A stretch of DNA of 64,000 nucleotides from Malurus cyaneus samueli. Its lineage: Eukaryota; Chordata; Aves; Passeriformes; Maluridae. The stretch is from assembly GCA_009741485.1 (NCBI GenBank), contig CM019236.1, positions 27,071,633-27,135,632 on the forward strand, given 5' to 3'. The translations under genes and the position numbers were made by a program. Within the stretch, counting starts at the first letter, position 1, and each line of letters begins with the position of its first letter. The notes under the pieces were generated by a model. That model saw nothing but the letters and a program-made list of their open reading frames with translations, was not told the origin of the DNA and did no database searches. Shown here one piece after another: positions 1 through 12,460 of the stretch.

Positions 1-251
1 AACACTAATTGGGATTACCTATACAAATATCACTTTTTCACAATGGAGGGAGCTACCGATCCCTCAAACACGCTAATTCAACTATTCTAGAGCAGACATC
101 TTAAGGTGCTGGGTATCTGGCAAGAAGCATGGGAAAGCAGTGGTGTATCTGCAATTTGATGGTGCGAATGCTGTGTATTTTCGAATCCTGATTGTTCCTC
201 TCACTAGCTTTGTGACGCAGGATGTCGTCATAGGGCTCTGTTTGTCTGGCA

Positions 252-904
252 ACTGTCCCCTTACAGTTATTGTATCAGGCAATGTATAAACATTTCTGGG
301 AGATGTTCTAAACATGTAAGACAGCCCGAGAGAGTGTGTACAGGGAAGATTTTTCTAGTGACAAATGCAAGTAGAACTTTAGAGAAAGTGAGAAAAAAAA
401 ATGCTTAAATTTCCCATTAAGCTCCTCATGCTCTTTTCGGTTTCACTTTGCTATTTATACTCAGAATGTTTGTTACAGAGAAATCAAATTATCTGTGACT
501 CACTTGGAATTTGACAAAGTCCCTTGGAATTTCTGGGTACTACACTATGCTAAACACAATACCAGAAGACAATACCATAAAGCTACCTCTTCATTTATCA
601 AAGTTACTTGAAACATTCAAGCAATCTTATAACTATAGATATATTTATTATGTTATGATATATCTGGCAGAAAATAGACTGTATCTGGTCTTGTGTGGGT
701 GGTTTTGGATGAAATGAACAAGAATTAATACACTGTGTTCAATAATGTGTAAGAACAATAAAATAAGTGAAACTCAGACACGGCCTATGCACTAGTTTCC
801 TCATGGTATACCCAGTGCTTCACATTGAAAAGAGGAAGGGTTCCCTGTTTACAGCAGCTTAATCCAAACTTTTTCTACTGTAGCAGTTAGCATTTATGAA
901 CCTA
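252..904 (+). repeat. Left arm of a ~653-bp inverted repeat
   Basis: This segment is the reverse complement of 4453-5106. Positions 252 and 5106 pair at the outer end, and 904 and 4453 pair at the inner end. By eye the arms differ only by a one-base A insertion in the right arm (near 4790), so identity is above 99%. Pairing stops abruptly at 905/4452 and becomes patchy outside 252. No family is recognised and there is no coding content. The arm reads as unique AT-rich DNA rather than a known repeat. Confidence 0.93.
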
Positions 905-1594
905 TAGTTTTAGAAATATTTCACTCTAAGTAATCAAGAAAAAAAAATGTAGTGTGTGGATGAGTTATTTCCTGATTGTGAATTTTACCTCTTGGAAGAG
1001 TATCAGTGTTTCTTTGAGAATACACTTACAGACAGAACTGGTATTAGGAAATCTTAGTGTGGAACTTTGTCCAGAAAAGTAGGCATTTTCATCTGCTGAA
1101 ATGCTCAATGAATTTCAACTTTAGAAGTTTTTAAAATATTTTTTCTTTGGCACATCATTATAGTATTTTTCCTATAAAACTTTGAAGGCACTCTGTTGAG
1201 TATGCAAAGTCTGCATCACATCTTAAAATATTGCTTTCTCTGGCAGTATTTTCCCAACAGCAGTGACACTTCAGATTTAATTTTCTTCATCCATAGGCTT
1301 TAATGTTGGTTCACCATCATTATGCTTGCCAGCTGTGTGAAACTGTATCACTTACCTAATGTCATAGAAAATTGCTGAAAATACTGATCATTCAGGCCCA
1401 GGCTGTACATTCTCTCATCCATCCTCTCTACAATAAAGTTTCACTTTCACCAAAATTTTCCTTCACTGTTGATAGATTTAGTATTGCAAATCATAGATTC
1501 TAGACTGCTGAATCATGGAAGCAGGTTTGTAAAGAGGTGATTTCCAAAAATAAGGAATGGCTGTTAGATTAATCTGTGGTACATCCACTATCCA

Positions 1595-1650
1595 CCCCCC
1601 CCCCCCCCTTTTTTTTCTTTTTATTTCTTTTTCTTTCTTTCTCTTATATT
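1595..1650. repeat. Homopyrimidine C/T tract
   Basis: A run of 14 C (1595-1608) is followed by 8 T and then a T-rich stretch with scattered C. Nearly every base on the plus strand is a pyrimidine. Such tracts can adopt triplex (H-DNA) structures and are prone to length errors in sequencing. Confidence 0.9.
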
Positions 1651-2360
1651 TTCCTGTCTTTCACATCTCACAGTTCCTGGTTATGTTAAAGTATATACAT
1701 TATATTTGTCACTTTCTTTGCCAGTAATTTTATTTTTCTATATATGTTTGAAGAAATGAAGTAATTCCTACTCATAGTTAGTTTGCCTTACAGATCCATG
1801 TAATAATACATAGGAGATTTTGTTCAGTTTTTGTGCACAATCTTATGGAAATGTCATTAAGTTTCTTTTGATATTTCAGTTATGTTAAGGAAGTAGGGGC
1901 ATTGCAGCTGACTAAACCCTCCTTGACACCTGAGCACATTTACCTCTCCTTGTCTGGAGGGGTGACTCCAAGAACATTGGAACTCTTGCATTGTTTTCAT
2001 GTTATATTCTATTTTCCATTAGTAGTTTCTATTTATAGAATTAAATGGAAAGGTTGCTGAAAATATTGTGAGTTATGAGTCTTGGGTTTCAGTGGAAATG
2101 GAAAACTCTTAACCACACTTATCTGAAGTTTGTTATGATTTAACAATAGTGTCTGATGTGAAGATATACACCTATTTCTGCAATGAAGGCAGAAAGGTAT
2201 AACAGAGAGTAGAGCATAATGAACAGTCATGCCTCCAATTACAGGTTCCAGAAGTAATAGAAAAGACCAGTGTGGAGAAATCTTAATTTAAATAGGCTAT
2301 AGAAACATCAAGAAAAAAAAAAAAAAAGTTAATCAAAACTGTTATACAGATAAGCATTCC

Positions 2361-2402
2361 TCTTTACCAGACATTATGAAATCTTTACCAGACATTATGA
2401 AA
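2361..2402. repeat. 21-bp exact tandem duplication (2 copies)
   Basis: The 21-base unit beginning TCTTTACCAGACATT occurs at 2361-2381 and again immediately at 2382-2402 with no mismatch. It is a local replication-slippage type duplication inside the inverted-repeat spacer. Confidence 0.95.
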
Positions 2403-4452
2403 TGTTTTTGACAAACAGCTCTTGTGTTCTTTAAAATTATTATTTTCACTGAAGAGTTTATTCTATTGTTAGTAAGCATTTAAAAAGATGTATAAAGAAC
2501 ATTTTAAGTCGCATAGGTTTGGTCTACTGGTTCCAAGAAAATAAAGCTTACAGTTTTAATTCATGGAGAAATTCTAGAAATATCCATCAAAACCTAAAAT
2601 GCAAAGACAAAGTAATCAGAAGTATAAACAAAGAAAGAAGAAGACATTTTTTGGTTCATGAAGCCATGACTGTATGAATGCATAGTACCCAGTACGTATT
2701 ACATTAGTCCAAAAATAAACTATAATATGCTTATCTGACACATGCTTCAACAGGCACATAAACAAAAATCTCTCCTTCTTTAAACCATTAATTATAATAG
2801 AGATGGAGGTTATTATTAAAAGACCACAAACAGAATTGTTATTTTATATAAGGTGCATCGTATTTACCTAGGGAGTTCTACCATCAGTCGTCTTTTTTTC
2901 TGAAATATATCAGTTTATTCTCTCATCATTAGTTATACTTTATTTTTAACAGTTCACTTCTTTTTAGTCAAGGATAGAAAACATCTGCTCAAGACATATC
3001 TTATAGGAATTAGTGGATAAAAGAGGCTTCAAGGTGAGAACAACATCTTTTTTTTTCTCTTTCATTTCAGAAATCTTAAGTTATTTTCAGTCTGTACTCC
3101 AACTGTATAAGAAACTCAACCAAAATATCAGTAGGTGGATTAATGAAACACTTGTCAAGCTCTTCCCAGGTTCTCAACTTAGAACAGATATAAGGTTACT
3201 CATTTGGAGACCGATCCCATCCTCATTAAATTAAATGACAAAATCTTGCTTTATCTCCAGTACCGCAGACCAGAATCTAAACCCATAATAGACTAAAATC
3301 TGATTAAACTTCAATGCATGTTTTAATGCAGACTGAAATCCCTTGAATATTTCAAGGCTTACATGAACATTGGTGTTGATATACTGCTCTGACATGTGGT
3401 CTGGTCAGATGGGCTTTCAAATCTAACATCAGCTGTTTTGGAAAGGAATAATTATAATGGAAACATGTATTGATGTTGGATACAAAATTCTTCGTGTTTA
3501 TTCATGGGTTGATCTCTAAAACTTAGTAATCTACTTTGACATAAAAATATTAAACTGGTTTTCCTTTTTTTTGTTCTCCTGGTTAAAATTAAGCAGGTGC
3601 CTATCCAGAAGTGAGCATATTCAATAGAATCACACTCAAGTGTTGTTCTTCAGGGGATGATTGTTGCTCTATTGAATAATAATAGGCGGAGTTCTATTAA
3701 TTCAACATAGGTGCCTAAATGAGTTTTAGAGAGAGGGGGCACAATAGCTCAAGACTGCCAGATCTGAATGATCTGACCCAGGCTCTACAGTTTAAATGCT
3801 CAAAATTTCCATCTCACTTTATCAAAAATAGATGCAAGTTTTTTGTGCAGTGTAAAAAATCTTAAAACATAAGAGGTTAGGTAATAAAAGAAAAAATATA
3901 GGCACTCAGTCATACAGGAAAGAATGGTTGCTACATAATGAGAATACAATGACCCATTTAGTCTCTTCACCAAAGGAAAAAAGACAATTAAGAACATATT
4001 GTATGACATGTTTGTGGACATTTTATTTTTATTTATTTTTAAACATTTTTAACAAAAGTACTATGATATAATAAGAATTATATCAAGTATAATTACAAAA
4101 TAATTTTAAAGTAAATATTTGGAGATATGTTTGGATCCTATTTGCTGTGTCCTACTAAGTGACAAGCTATATATAATATTATTCTTTTTGTGAAATAAAA
4201 ATTCTTTTTTTCTTGATTAATATATTATGCTCCTTTTCTACAGTTGTCCCAGGAAAGTTCCCATTGTGACCCATGAGGTGTTTGGCTCTGTGCCACTATA
4301 CTAGTCCTTTTTATGCAAAACCCCTTCATTTCAGCAACGTGAAAATGAAAGATTATGTCAGCAAATACATTTTTAGGAAGCTTGCAATACAAAGGTAAGA
4401 ATCACCTCCATAAAGACAATTTCTCTCATTTTGTAAGAAAAACTAATCACAC

Positions 4453-5106
4453 TAGGTTCATAAATGCTAACTGCTACAGTAGAAAAAGTTTGGATTAAGC
4501 TGCTGTAAACAGGGAACCCTTCCTCTTTTCAATGTGAAGCACTGGGTATACCATGAGGAAACTAGTGCATAGGCCGTGTCTGAGTTTCACTTATTTTATT
4601 GTTCTTACACATTATTGAACACAGTGTATTAATTCTTGTTCATTTCATCCAAAACCACCCACACAAGACCAGATACAGTCTATTTTCTGCCAGATATATC
4701 ATAACATAATAAATATATCTATAGTTATAAGATTGCTTGAATGTTTCAAGTAACTTTGATAAATGAAGAGGTAGCTTTATGGTATTGTCTTTCTGGTATT
4801 GTGTTTAGCATAGTGTAGTACCCAGAAATTCCAAGGGACTTTGTCAAATTCCAAGTGAGTCACAGATAATTTGATTTCTCTGTAACAAACATTCTGAGTA
4901 TAAATAGCAAAGTGAAACCGAAAAGAGCATGAGGAGCTTAATGGGAAATTTAAGCATTTTTTTTTCTCACTTTCTCTAAAGTTCTACTTGCATTTGTCAC
5001 TAGAAAAATCTTCCCTGTACACACTCTCTCGGGCTGTCTTACATGTTTAGAACATCTCCCAGAAATGTTTATACATTGCCTGATACAATAACTGTAAGGG
5101 GACAGT
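4453..5106 (-). repeat. Right arm of the inverted repeat
   Basis: This is the reverse complement of 252-904, with one extra A relative to the left arm. The outer junction at 5106 is followed by sequence with only patchy similarity to the left flank. No target-site duplication is evident outside the arms, which argues against a simple transposon with terminal inverted repeats. Confidence 0.93.
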
Positions 5107-6500
5107 GCAAGACAACAAACAACGCTTAACTGAGGAAATTTGATTAGAACCATAAATTGCAGAGATACACAATGCTTTCCATGTTCTGCCAGATTACAGC
5201 ACTTAAGTATATCTTAATATATTGCTTGAGGAAGAACCAAGTCAATGTATGTTTCAATAGTGTTATGATAGAGGAGGGTAATAGGGTCCATAGTAAAATT
5301 CACATGCACAAGGAGACTATTAGTCTACAAGCAAACTACCAAATTCTAAGCCACTATTTTTAAGCCTTAAACTTTAATATATGATAAAGACAAAGGTTGT
5401 TTTTGTCTTTTTCATCCTTGAATATAGTCTCATGTAACTAGTTTCCTTAGCATTAGACCAGATGTGCCATGGTTTTATAAACTCAGAATTAGGTCCATGA
5501 GTATTTCTAGATCAGTTACCCCAAAATCATAGCCTGACCTTCAGTGATCCAAGTACTAACAAAAGAAACTTTTTCTTTAAACTGCATCATGAGACTGAAA
5601 TACAGTAAAATGTCCACTTAAAAGAAAGCACAATCTCTAGTCTTCTTAATTACTAGCTTGTTCAATTACAAAAAATCAATAAAACACTTGCAATTCCAGT
5701 TAAGTAAACTTATTAAAAATAATTAATTTTTGAAAAGTTTACAGTGTGAAAGAAGTTAATTCCAGTATTGTAGAGTTCTAGGAGCTGTGTCTTAAATATT
5801 CCTAACATGGCACTAAAAGTGGGGTGACCAAGGGGCTGTTTATTACAGTAACTTATGTAACAATGAGTGTCTCATTTGGTTATGAGCCATTATTTAGACT
5901 GCCATTAAAAACTTCATCTCAGGCTCTTCTTACTACCTCAGTAAAACAGAAGAACACTTGGCACGGACCCAGAGAAGTTATCCCCATTCTGTATGGCCAG
6001 GACAAGACTCTTTGCCCTTGTCAGGCTGGCACTGGGACTAATAGGCCCATGGCATCTGTGTATTCCAGCTCAGCTAAAGTGAAAAGAAAAATATATCCCG
6101 TGATATTGTCCACATGTAGCTGCAGAGTATGTAAACATAGAAATTTATTTCAGCAACTCAAAGTAACGAAATGATGATCATTACAAAACAGAAGTTCTTT
6201 GCAGTTCACAGCAGCATAGAGAAAACCAGTGGATTTACCTTACAGAGAAGGTGAATTTTCGGCTTCAGCTCATAGAAAAACTATTAGCCCCCAAGAATAA
6301 TGATGAAGAGAAGTAAAATAATTACCATGACTATTTGTTGCAGATAGTTGCTTGTAAATAGCACAAACCTTATAAATTTGGGCATTTTTACAGAAATAAA
6401 CCAGCCTAATAAGGTCCATGTATTTGGGATTCATGTGTTCTGTGCTTTCAGGATGACCCGTACTACTCTTACTGACATTTTTCAGTTGTTGATTAACTAG
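5107..6500. other. AT-rich DNA, nothing recognised
   Basis: An open frame of about 116 codons (5824-6174, plus) is present, but its composition is ordinary and I recognise no motif. I see no repeat family, RNA gene or splice structure that I could defend. Confidence 0.5.
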
Positions 6501-6632
6501 TTAATTTATCTCTGCATTCTTGTAGAGGGAAAGAATGAGAGAAAGTATATATTCCTACACTGACTTCTGAACTTCAGTTGGTTAGGTGAATCAGCTACAG
6601 GTTGAACAACATAAAACATACAAGGTAAAATA

Positions 6633-7010
6633 TTAGCCAAGAGCTGTTTCTCTGATAATTTCAGGAAGTCTGATACCATGGTATTCTGGGCCATCTGGAA
6701 TGCCAATAACTTCATTCACCTTGATCATATTCACCTTTCTGTTCATTTGGCATTGAAAGGTTGTAACTTTGTTTATCAATACAGCCACCATGTTGTCCTG
6801 GGCTGATAACATATTTCCCAACTTTTTGGCTCTTTTATCAGTTTCCAAAGTCCCATTACATATAACTTCAATGCTCTTATTTATGTCTGAATCTGCTTCT
6901 TGTAAACTGTCTAACCTTTATTAACAGCATCTGTCTTTGCTGTCAGCTTTTGTTTCAGTTTCATGATCTCTGCTCTCACAGTGGAGAGCATGCTGGTGGA
7001 CACAGGATGA
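6633..7010 (-). pseudogene. Possible decayed coding relic, coiled-coil-like
   Basis: On the minus strand an open frame runs from about 6925 down to 6633. A second, adjoining open stretch (about 6926-7000) continues it if one base is missing near 6926. The joined reading is rich in Lys, Glu, Leu, Ile and Ser with a coiled-coil-like spacing. Examples are the stretches TVRAEIMKLKQKL, SLQEADSDINKSIE and IPDGPEYHGIRLPEI. It also contains sequons such as NKS and NGT, which would fit an extracellular coiled-coil protein. I could not identify the parent protein. There is no poly(A) tail or clear splice site. It may be a frameshifted pseudogene fragment or a chance frame. Confidence 0.28.
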
Positions 7011-8110
7011 CAACATGGGAGCACTAACAAATGTTCTCTGATCTTAATTTCAAAGTTGAGTTTAAAGAAGAAGCTTTGATTTTGTGAAGCATTTAAGCAC
7101 TAGAAACCTTAGGGGGAGGTTAAAAGTAGTCCATCTGGTCTTTAAAACACGGCATAATTAGCTGCTTGAAGCTTTGTGTATTAGGGACATTAAATTACAT
7201 TACAAGTTGGACTAACCTCCTTATCTTGTCTATAGTGAGATTTGTTGTTTTGTTTTGGGTTTTTTAATATATTCAGAAATCACAAATAATTAAATTCTTG
7301 ATTATGACTCCTTTTTTGGATACTCATTAACCTGATAGTAAGTTTACATATTAGGAGAGTGCAAATGTAACTATCTACTAAAGACACAAACAAGCAAGAA
7401 GATTTCTGAATGGTAATACAGGTTCTAGATGGTCTAACCAATAGTGGTGCACAGCTGGGTCTGCTCACAGTCACCTTTACCTATGCACAGGAGCAGATGA
7501 ATAAGTCATTGTTTGGATGTTGTAGTGGCATTTAAGTTCCAGTTCACAAGAAATGGGTTCTGGGCTCTAGGATCAAATCCACTTTCAGAGCATACTTCAA
7601 CTTAATCAGAAAAGTGACATAGGACATATCAGGGAAGGTAAAAGACTTCAGGAAAACTGGTTAGTCTGGTGATAGAATAGTCCATCTTGGGAGAACGATG
7701 TATTAACAGATCAACTTGATTAACCAAAAATCTTGGCAGAGCTCCAGTGCAAAAAAAAGATAATACAGGAAGTAGCTCACTTTGGTCACTGGAGAGTTAG
7801 AGAAGTCTCCATTTATTTGTCTCAAAGAATTGTGAATCATGGGCCAGTCTGGAAACTGTTAACAAGATGAGCAATTCAGGGGCATTTCTGGGACCTAGAT
7901 TGCACAAAACTTTTATCAGGGACCTGGAAGAAGTGACAGATGGCATCTGCTTGGGAAAAGCCTGAAGCAGCTTAGTCTTCCCCATGGCTGAACCTGCTCT
8001 GGGTAGGTGTCTTTCCAGCTCTCTACCAGACTGTGTAGTCCTTTAGTTTAACAAAAAATGTTACGTTAAACAGAAGAAAAGGAGGAAAGCATGAACACAG
8101 AAACTGTCCT
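7011..8110. other. AT-rich DNA, nothing recognised
   Basis: The open frames here are short (about 60 codons) and show no recognisable motif. I see no repeat family that I can name. Confidence 0.45.
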
Positions 8111-8550
8111 TGTTCTGGCCAGGGCAAAGTTAATTTTTTGCCTAGCCAGGTGTGTGTGTCGCTGGGACCCGGAGGTTATTTTATAATGCCTCACGTTATT
8201 TCTGGGAACAGGGGAAAGGGAATCTCTTTCAGGGGAAATGGTTCCTTATGGCTGAGTAAGTGATGGGGTGGTCCTGGCTCCAAGTCAGAAGAAGAGCTTG
8301 GTTGATGCTTGCTCTGAGCCAGAGGAAGAGGTTGGGAATTGTCTATTGTCGGAGGTTTCCAGGGTGAGATTTCTTTTCTTTCACCCTCTGTCATTAGTAT
8401 TGCTGCTGTTGCTGTTAATTCTGTTTTCCTATCTCATTGCTGTTTCCAGTAAATTGTTCTTATCTCAGCCTGTGATCTTTGCCTTTTGTGTCCCTAATAC
8501 TCTCCATCCTACAGCAGGGAGAGGCAGTGTGGTTTGGAAAGTCTCAGTGG
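8111..8550 (+). mobile_element. Solo LTR of an endogenous retrovirus, ERVL-like, decayed
   Basis: The segment starts TGTTCTGGCCAGGGCAAAGTT, like the opening of a widespread avian LTR family. Its 3' part has the pyrimidine-rich stretch, then CAGTAAATTGTTCTTATCTC (a degenerate polyadenylation-signal region) and a CTTTGCC-type tail before a GGGAGAGGCAGTGTGGT-like end. It is shorter than I would expect for a full LTR of this type, so part is deleted. There are no internal retroviral genes, so it is a solo LTR. The 3' boundary is approximate and I found no clear target-site duplication. The family assignment is from memory. Confidence 0.6.
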
Positions 8551-11500
8551 AAGCACTGAATTAGGAAGTATCATTCTTAAGCCACAACAGAAACACATTT
8601 ACTTTTTTACTTAGTTCTGATGGTAAAATACACAATGAACCAGAGGAGCTACTAATTCAAATGGGCCTGTAGAATTACACTTAACTATTCGCTACAAAGA
8701 AAAAGAAAATATCTGCTCTATTCAATATGATTTCTTAATTCACTCTAATTAATTCTTAATTCACGGTAATTTTCAAACACAAGATAATGTCATTGTATTT
8801 TTTTCAAATATTTTCTTTTATTAAGTTTAGCTTTAATACTGTTATTGAAAGATATAAGCATTTTAAAATTACTGGAAGAACAATTGTTTACATAGAAAAA
8901 CATAATTGTTCATAACACAAATGTATGAAAATGCATATGCTGCAGAAACATTTTGTTCTGGAATAACAAAAAAAATTAGTTAACTATGAATTCTGATGGA
9001 AAACTAATAGTGTCTTTGTTTTAATCAAATCTGTGTGAATTATTATAAACTACCTGTTAAATAAAAAAAACCAAAACCTTTTTTAAGCTTTTAATTTTTA
9101 AACTTCTGAAATTTTGACAGATAAATCTCCCAAAACCAGATTAAAAAACCCCCCAAAATGTTAAAACCCAACCCAGTACTTTTAGCCTAAACCAAAATTT
9201 TTTTTTAAATATTAAGGCAAAAAAAAAAGATGCATACAAATATTTCACGTGATTGAAAACTTGCTTTATGTTATGCTAAAAAGGTCATAATTTTTCTTTC
9301 ATAGTCTCTTCATAGAAACTCTAATGTTTCATTCACTTTCACAATATTTCAGAGTACAGTAGTTTTTGCACTTTCTGGGATAAAAAGAAACAACAGATAT
9401 GGATGCTACTTCAGCAAAACATTCCTTACATGGTAACTCTTTCATAGGAGAATTTGGAGGTTTTTTTAATACTTCTTATTGTTGAGAGAAATATTATCAC
9501 ATATACTGTTTTTTTTACTCAAAAAAAGTGGGCCATTCAGACTTCCTCACATCTTCATTGGTTTTAAACTTCCAAGGGTGCTCTAACCATAGTAGAATTT
9601 GAGAACTTTTGAGACTGCGGTTTGTTTATTCAGTTATAAATTAAGATGAGAGCCTAATTTTCAATGGTTATTGTTCGAAGTCTTTACTAAGTAAAAAACT
9701 TTCTAAGGGTATTTCAAAAAAAGGAATATCTGATTGCTTTTAAAGCTGCATTCAGACAGGGATCTTCACATAAACTGCCCACCAGTAAAGGTTCCTGTGT
9801 GTCAGCATTCAGCCCTTCTGTGTGGAATGACTTTAGAATCTTGATCTCAAATTGGTTAGAGAGAGGGGAGAACTCTCTATTCCTATCTGTCAATTTACAC
9901 TTAAAAGTAAAGATAAGCTCATTGCTTCCCAAACATCCCCTTTGGCAATGAAAGCTCAGCAGTCCAAATTGCAATCTCACTCGAATGTGGCAATCCCCTC
10001 CAGTTTATGCTATCACAGCTTCATTGAAACAGATGACTAGGGTGCTTTCTCAGTGTTGCTGAACATTTATTCTTAGAGATTTATCCTGCTGAAAATCAGC
10101 AGGACTGATGATGCATGTGTGCATCACACCTGATCTCTTAACGTGCTCCACTGGTGTTGCACCAACTCAATGCTATTTCATACCGTTTTCTCTCAGGTAT
10201 TGTTACTCTGTAATACTGCTGGAAGTAAAAAGGGATATTTGTTTTTGTCATAGAACAATGTACTCCTAAGGCAGTGACTTTCTGTTTATAGAGCAGCTGG
10301 AGTGTTGCTGGGTGCTCTAAAAGCTAGTAGCATATGAATAGAAGAGTCTCAGCCATGTGAAGAGAAAAATCTCAGCAATCGAGAATGAGTTAATCATATG
10401 CCTTAAACACACTGTAATATAAAAAATGAGCAAGATGTCGTCATATGCATAGTTTTCCTAAAGTGTGGCCACAGTTTGAATTCTCTGGACCTGTTGACAT
10501 CCATGGAATTTTTTTTTTTGCTACAGAGCTGTCAGACATTGTGCTGATGATGCTGTCTGAAATCCTGCAATCAGTACCTATAGTATCTTGCTCCTTATTT
10601 TTCAAACACAAGATATTTTCCTGCAGGCTTCTAGTGCTCCTGCCAGCTAAAGCAAGTACCACAGACATTTTGATCCCTAACTTACTACATACCCTTTTAA
10701 CCCAATAAAAAAAGAACACTTCTACACCATTAATGAAAAAAAAATAATAAAAAAACCCTCTTCTTTGCAGAAGGAACTACAATTTTCTGTTCTGTATGAT
10801 GGTTTTCTTATCTCTTGGGAACTGCTGACCTCTCCACCTGCTGTTGCTGAGATCTCCCTATCTCAGAACCATTTGCCACTCATAATAATCTTCATTCCTT
10901 AGTCAGCAACATTCTGTAATTCTTCCTGAAGATATTAGGACTCTGGGCTTACTTCTAATATTATGACAAATTTGGGAGTTTTGTTTGGTTTTTTGTTGTC
11001 TTAGGAATGTGGGCAGCCACCCTCCTGGGTCTCTAGAAGGTTCATCAACTCAAAGGAGTGAACAGTTTTTTGGTGGATAGAAGCAAAGCAGACCTGGTAT
11101 TTCACAACCACTACTTCTCCTCTCCAGGCCCCAAGAAAGCCATTGTTTCAAATTAATTGTTTGAATGTCATTGTTTGAATGAATGCCATTGCCACGAAAC
11201 AATCATGTTCTTCATAAACGTTTTCAGCTGTTTCTCCAGTTGACTAATTATGATGTCAAGCTCCATGGATCATCCAACAGGGACTGAGCAGAGAGGGTAA
11301 TAGAACATTGTAAACAATATTAGTATCAGTTATTACCCCAATCATCTTTTATCTCCTGTCTTTCTCACCCCAACCTGGTTGCTCTTTTGAGTGTCTGAAC
11401 AGGTGCTTCAGAAAATTTATCTGCTAATTAAAATTTCTAAATAAACCTTGCTCTTTCTTTAATTATTAAAAAAAAAAAAAAGCCAAGATAAAATTAAAGC

Positions 11501-12427
11501 AAAAAAAAAAAAACTATGAAGAAATTGAAATCTCACCTATTAATTTTCATTATACCTTACATTTTAGTAAGAACAAATTTCAGGTTAAATACAAAAACCT
11601 TAAATATCGTGTATTTATTTAAAACTATAAACTAGTTGCTTGTTAGTAAACATACTTTTGATTTTCCCTACATTAGGTTGGGCTTACAATTTACTATATT
11701 ATTTATTAAATTAATATATTATTACTATTTTCTATAGTATAGAAATTATTATTTCTATATTATTTATTTATTTCCAGCTAACATAGGGAATATAATATTT
11801 ATATTGCCTATTTAGTTGCTTACATAATTTTTAAACTTTTTAAGAAATCAAGGAAATTATGAAGTTTCTTTGTGTTTTGTCAATACAGATGATTCCCAAT
11901 ATCAGCAGAAGAGATTTGTTTTCTTAGAGGAGATTTTTTTTCCTTACTTATATGTGATACTACTTTGACCTTAGAAAGCCTACAGAAGTCCATCAAATGT
12001 AGGCACTCCTATTCTGTGATCCTGTTGCATACAAAAGAACCAAAGATCATTTGCCTTTTTATACAGACTGTGACATAAAACATTACAGAAGAACTAGGGT
12101 CCATTCAGAGAGCAGGATCTGCTTTTTCTAGAGTCATTTTTCTGTCTAAATGTCGTGAATCTGTATCTTGGGATGCTGCTATCTGCAAAACAATTCACTG
12201 CTACATGTTTTAAAAATTGCAGTGCCAAAAATTGAAATACTTGGGAGTTTGTCTTCAATGCACCATCAGGCAGAACCAAGTAAAACTTTTTACAGAATAT
12301 AAATTCTCAATACAACTTATGAGACTTATAAGAATTTTTTTGATTATGTCAGTTGATAAACATTGTGAGGGAAGGTGCCTACTAATACTAGGCATCTAGT
12401 TATTAATGTGTGCTATATGCCAAAACT

Positions 12428-12460
12428 TATATATATATAAATATATTTATATATATGTAC
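12428..12460. repeat. TA-rich near-palindrome
   Basis: An alternating TA run interrupted by AAATATATTT makes the tract almost its own reverse complement. It is a typical unstable microsatellite or cruciform-prone site, with no further inference. Confidence 0.85.

Larger units (their letters stand above)
905..4452. other. Spacer between the inverted-repeat arms; no gene seen
   Basis: This is about 3.5 kb of AT-rich DNA between the two inverted arms. It contains a C/T homopyrimidine tract near 1595-1650 and a 21-bp exact tandem duplication at 2361-2402. I see no transposase-like or other protein-coding frame that would make the whole 252-5106 block a DNA transposon. The open frames are short and lack recognisable motifs. 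Confidence 0.6.

Noticed and set aside
252..5106. DNA transposon with long terminal inverted repeats
   Set aside because: No transposase-like frame, no target-site duplication and no conserved short termini. The inverted repeat is kept as an observation only.
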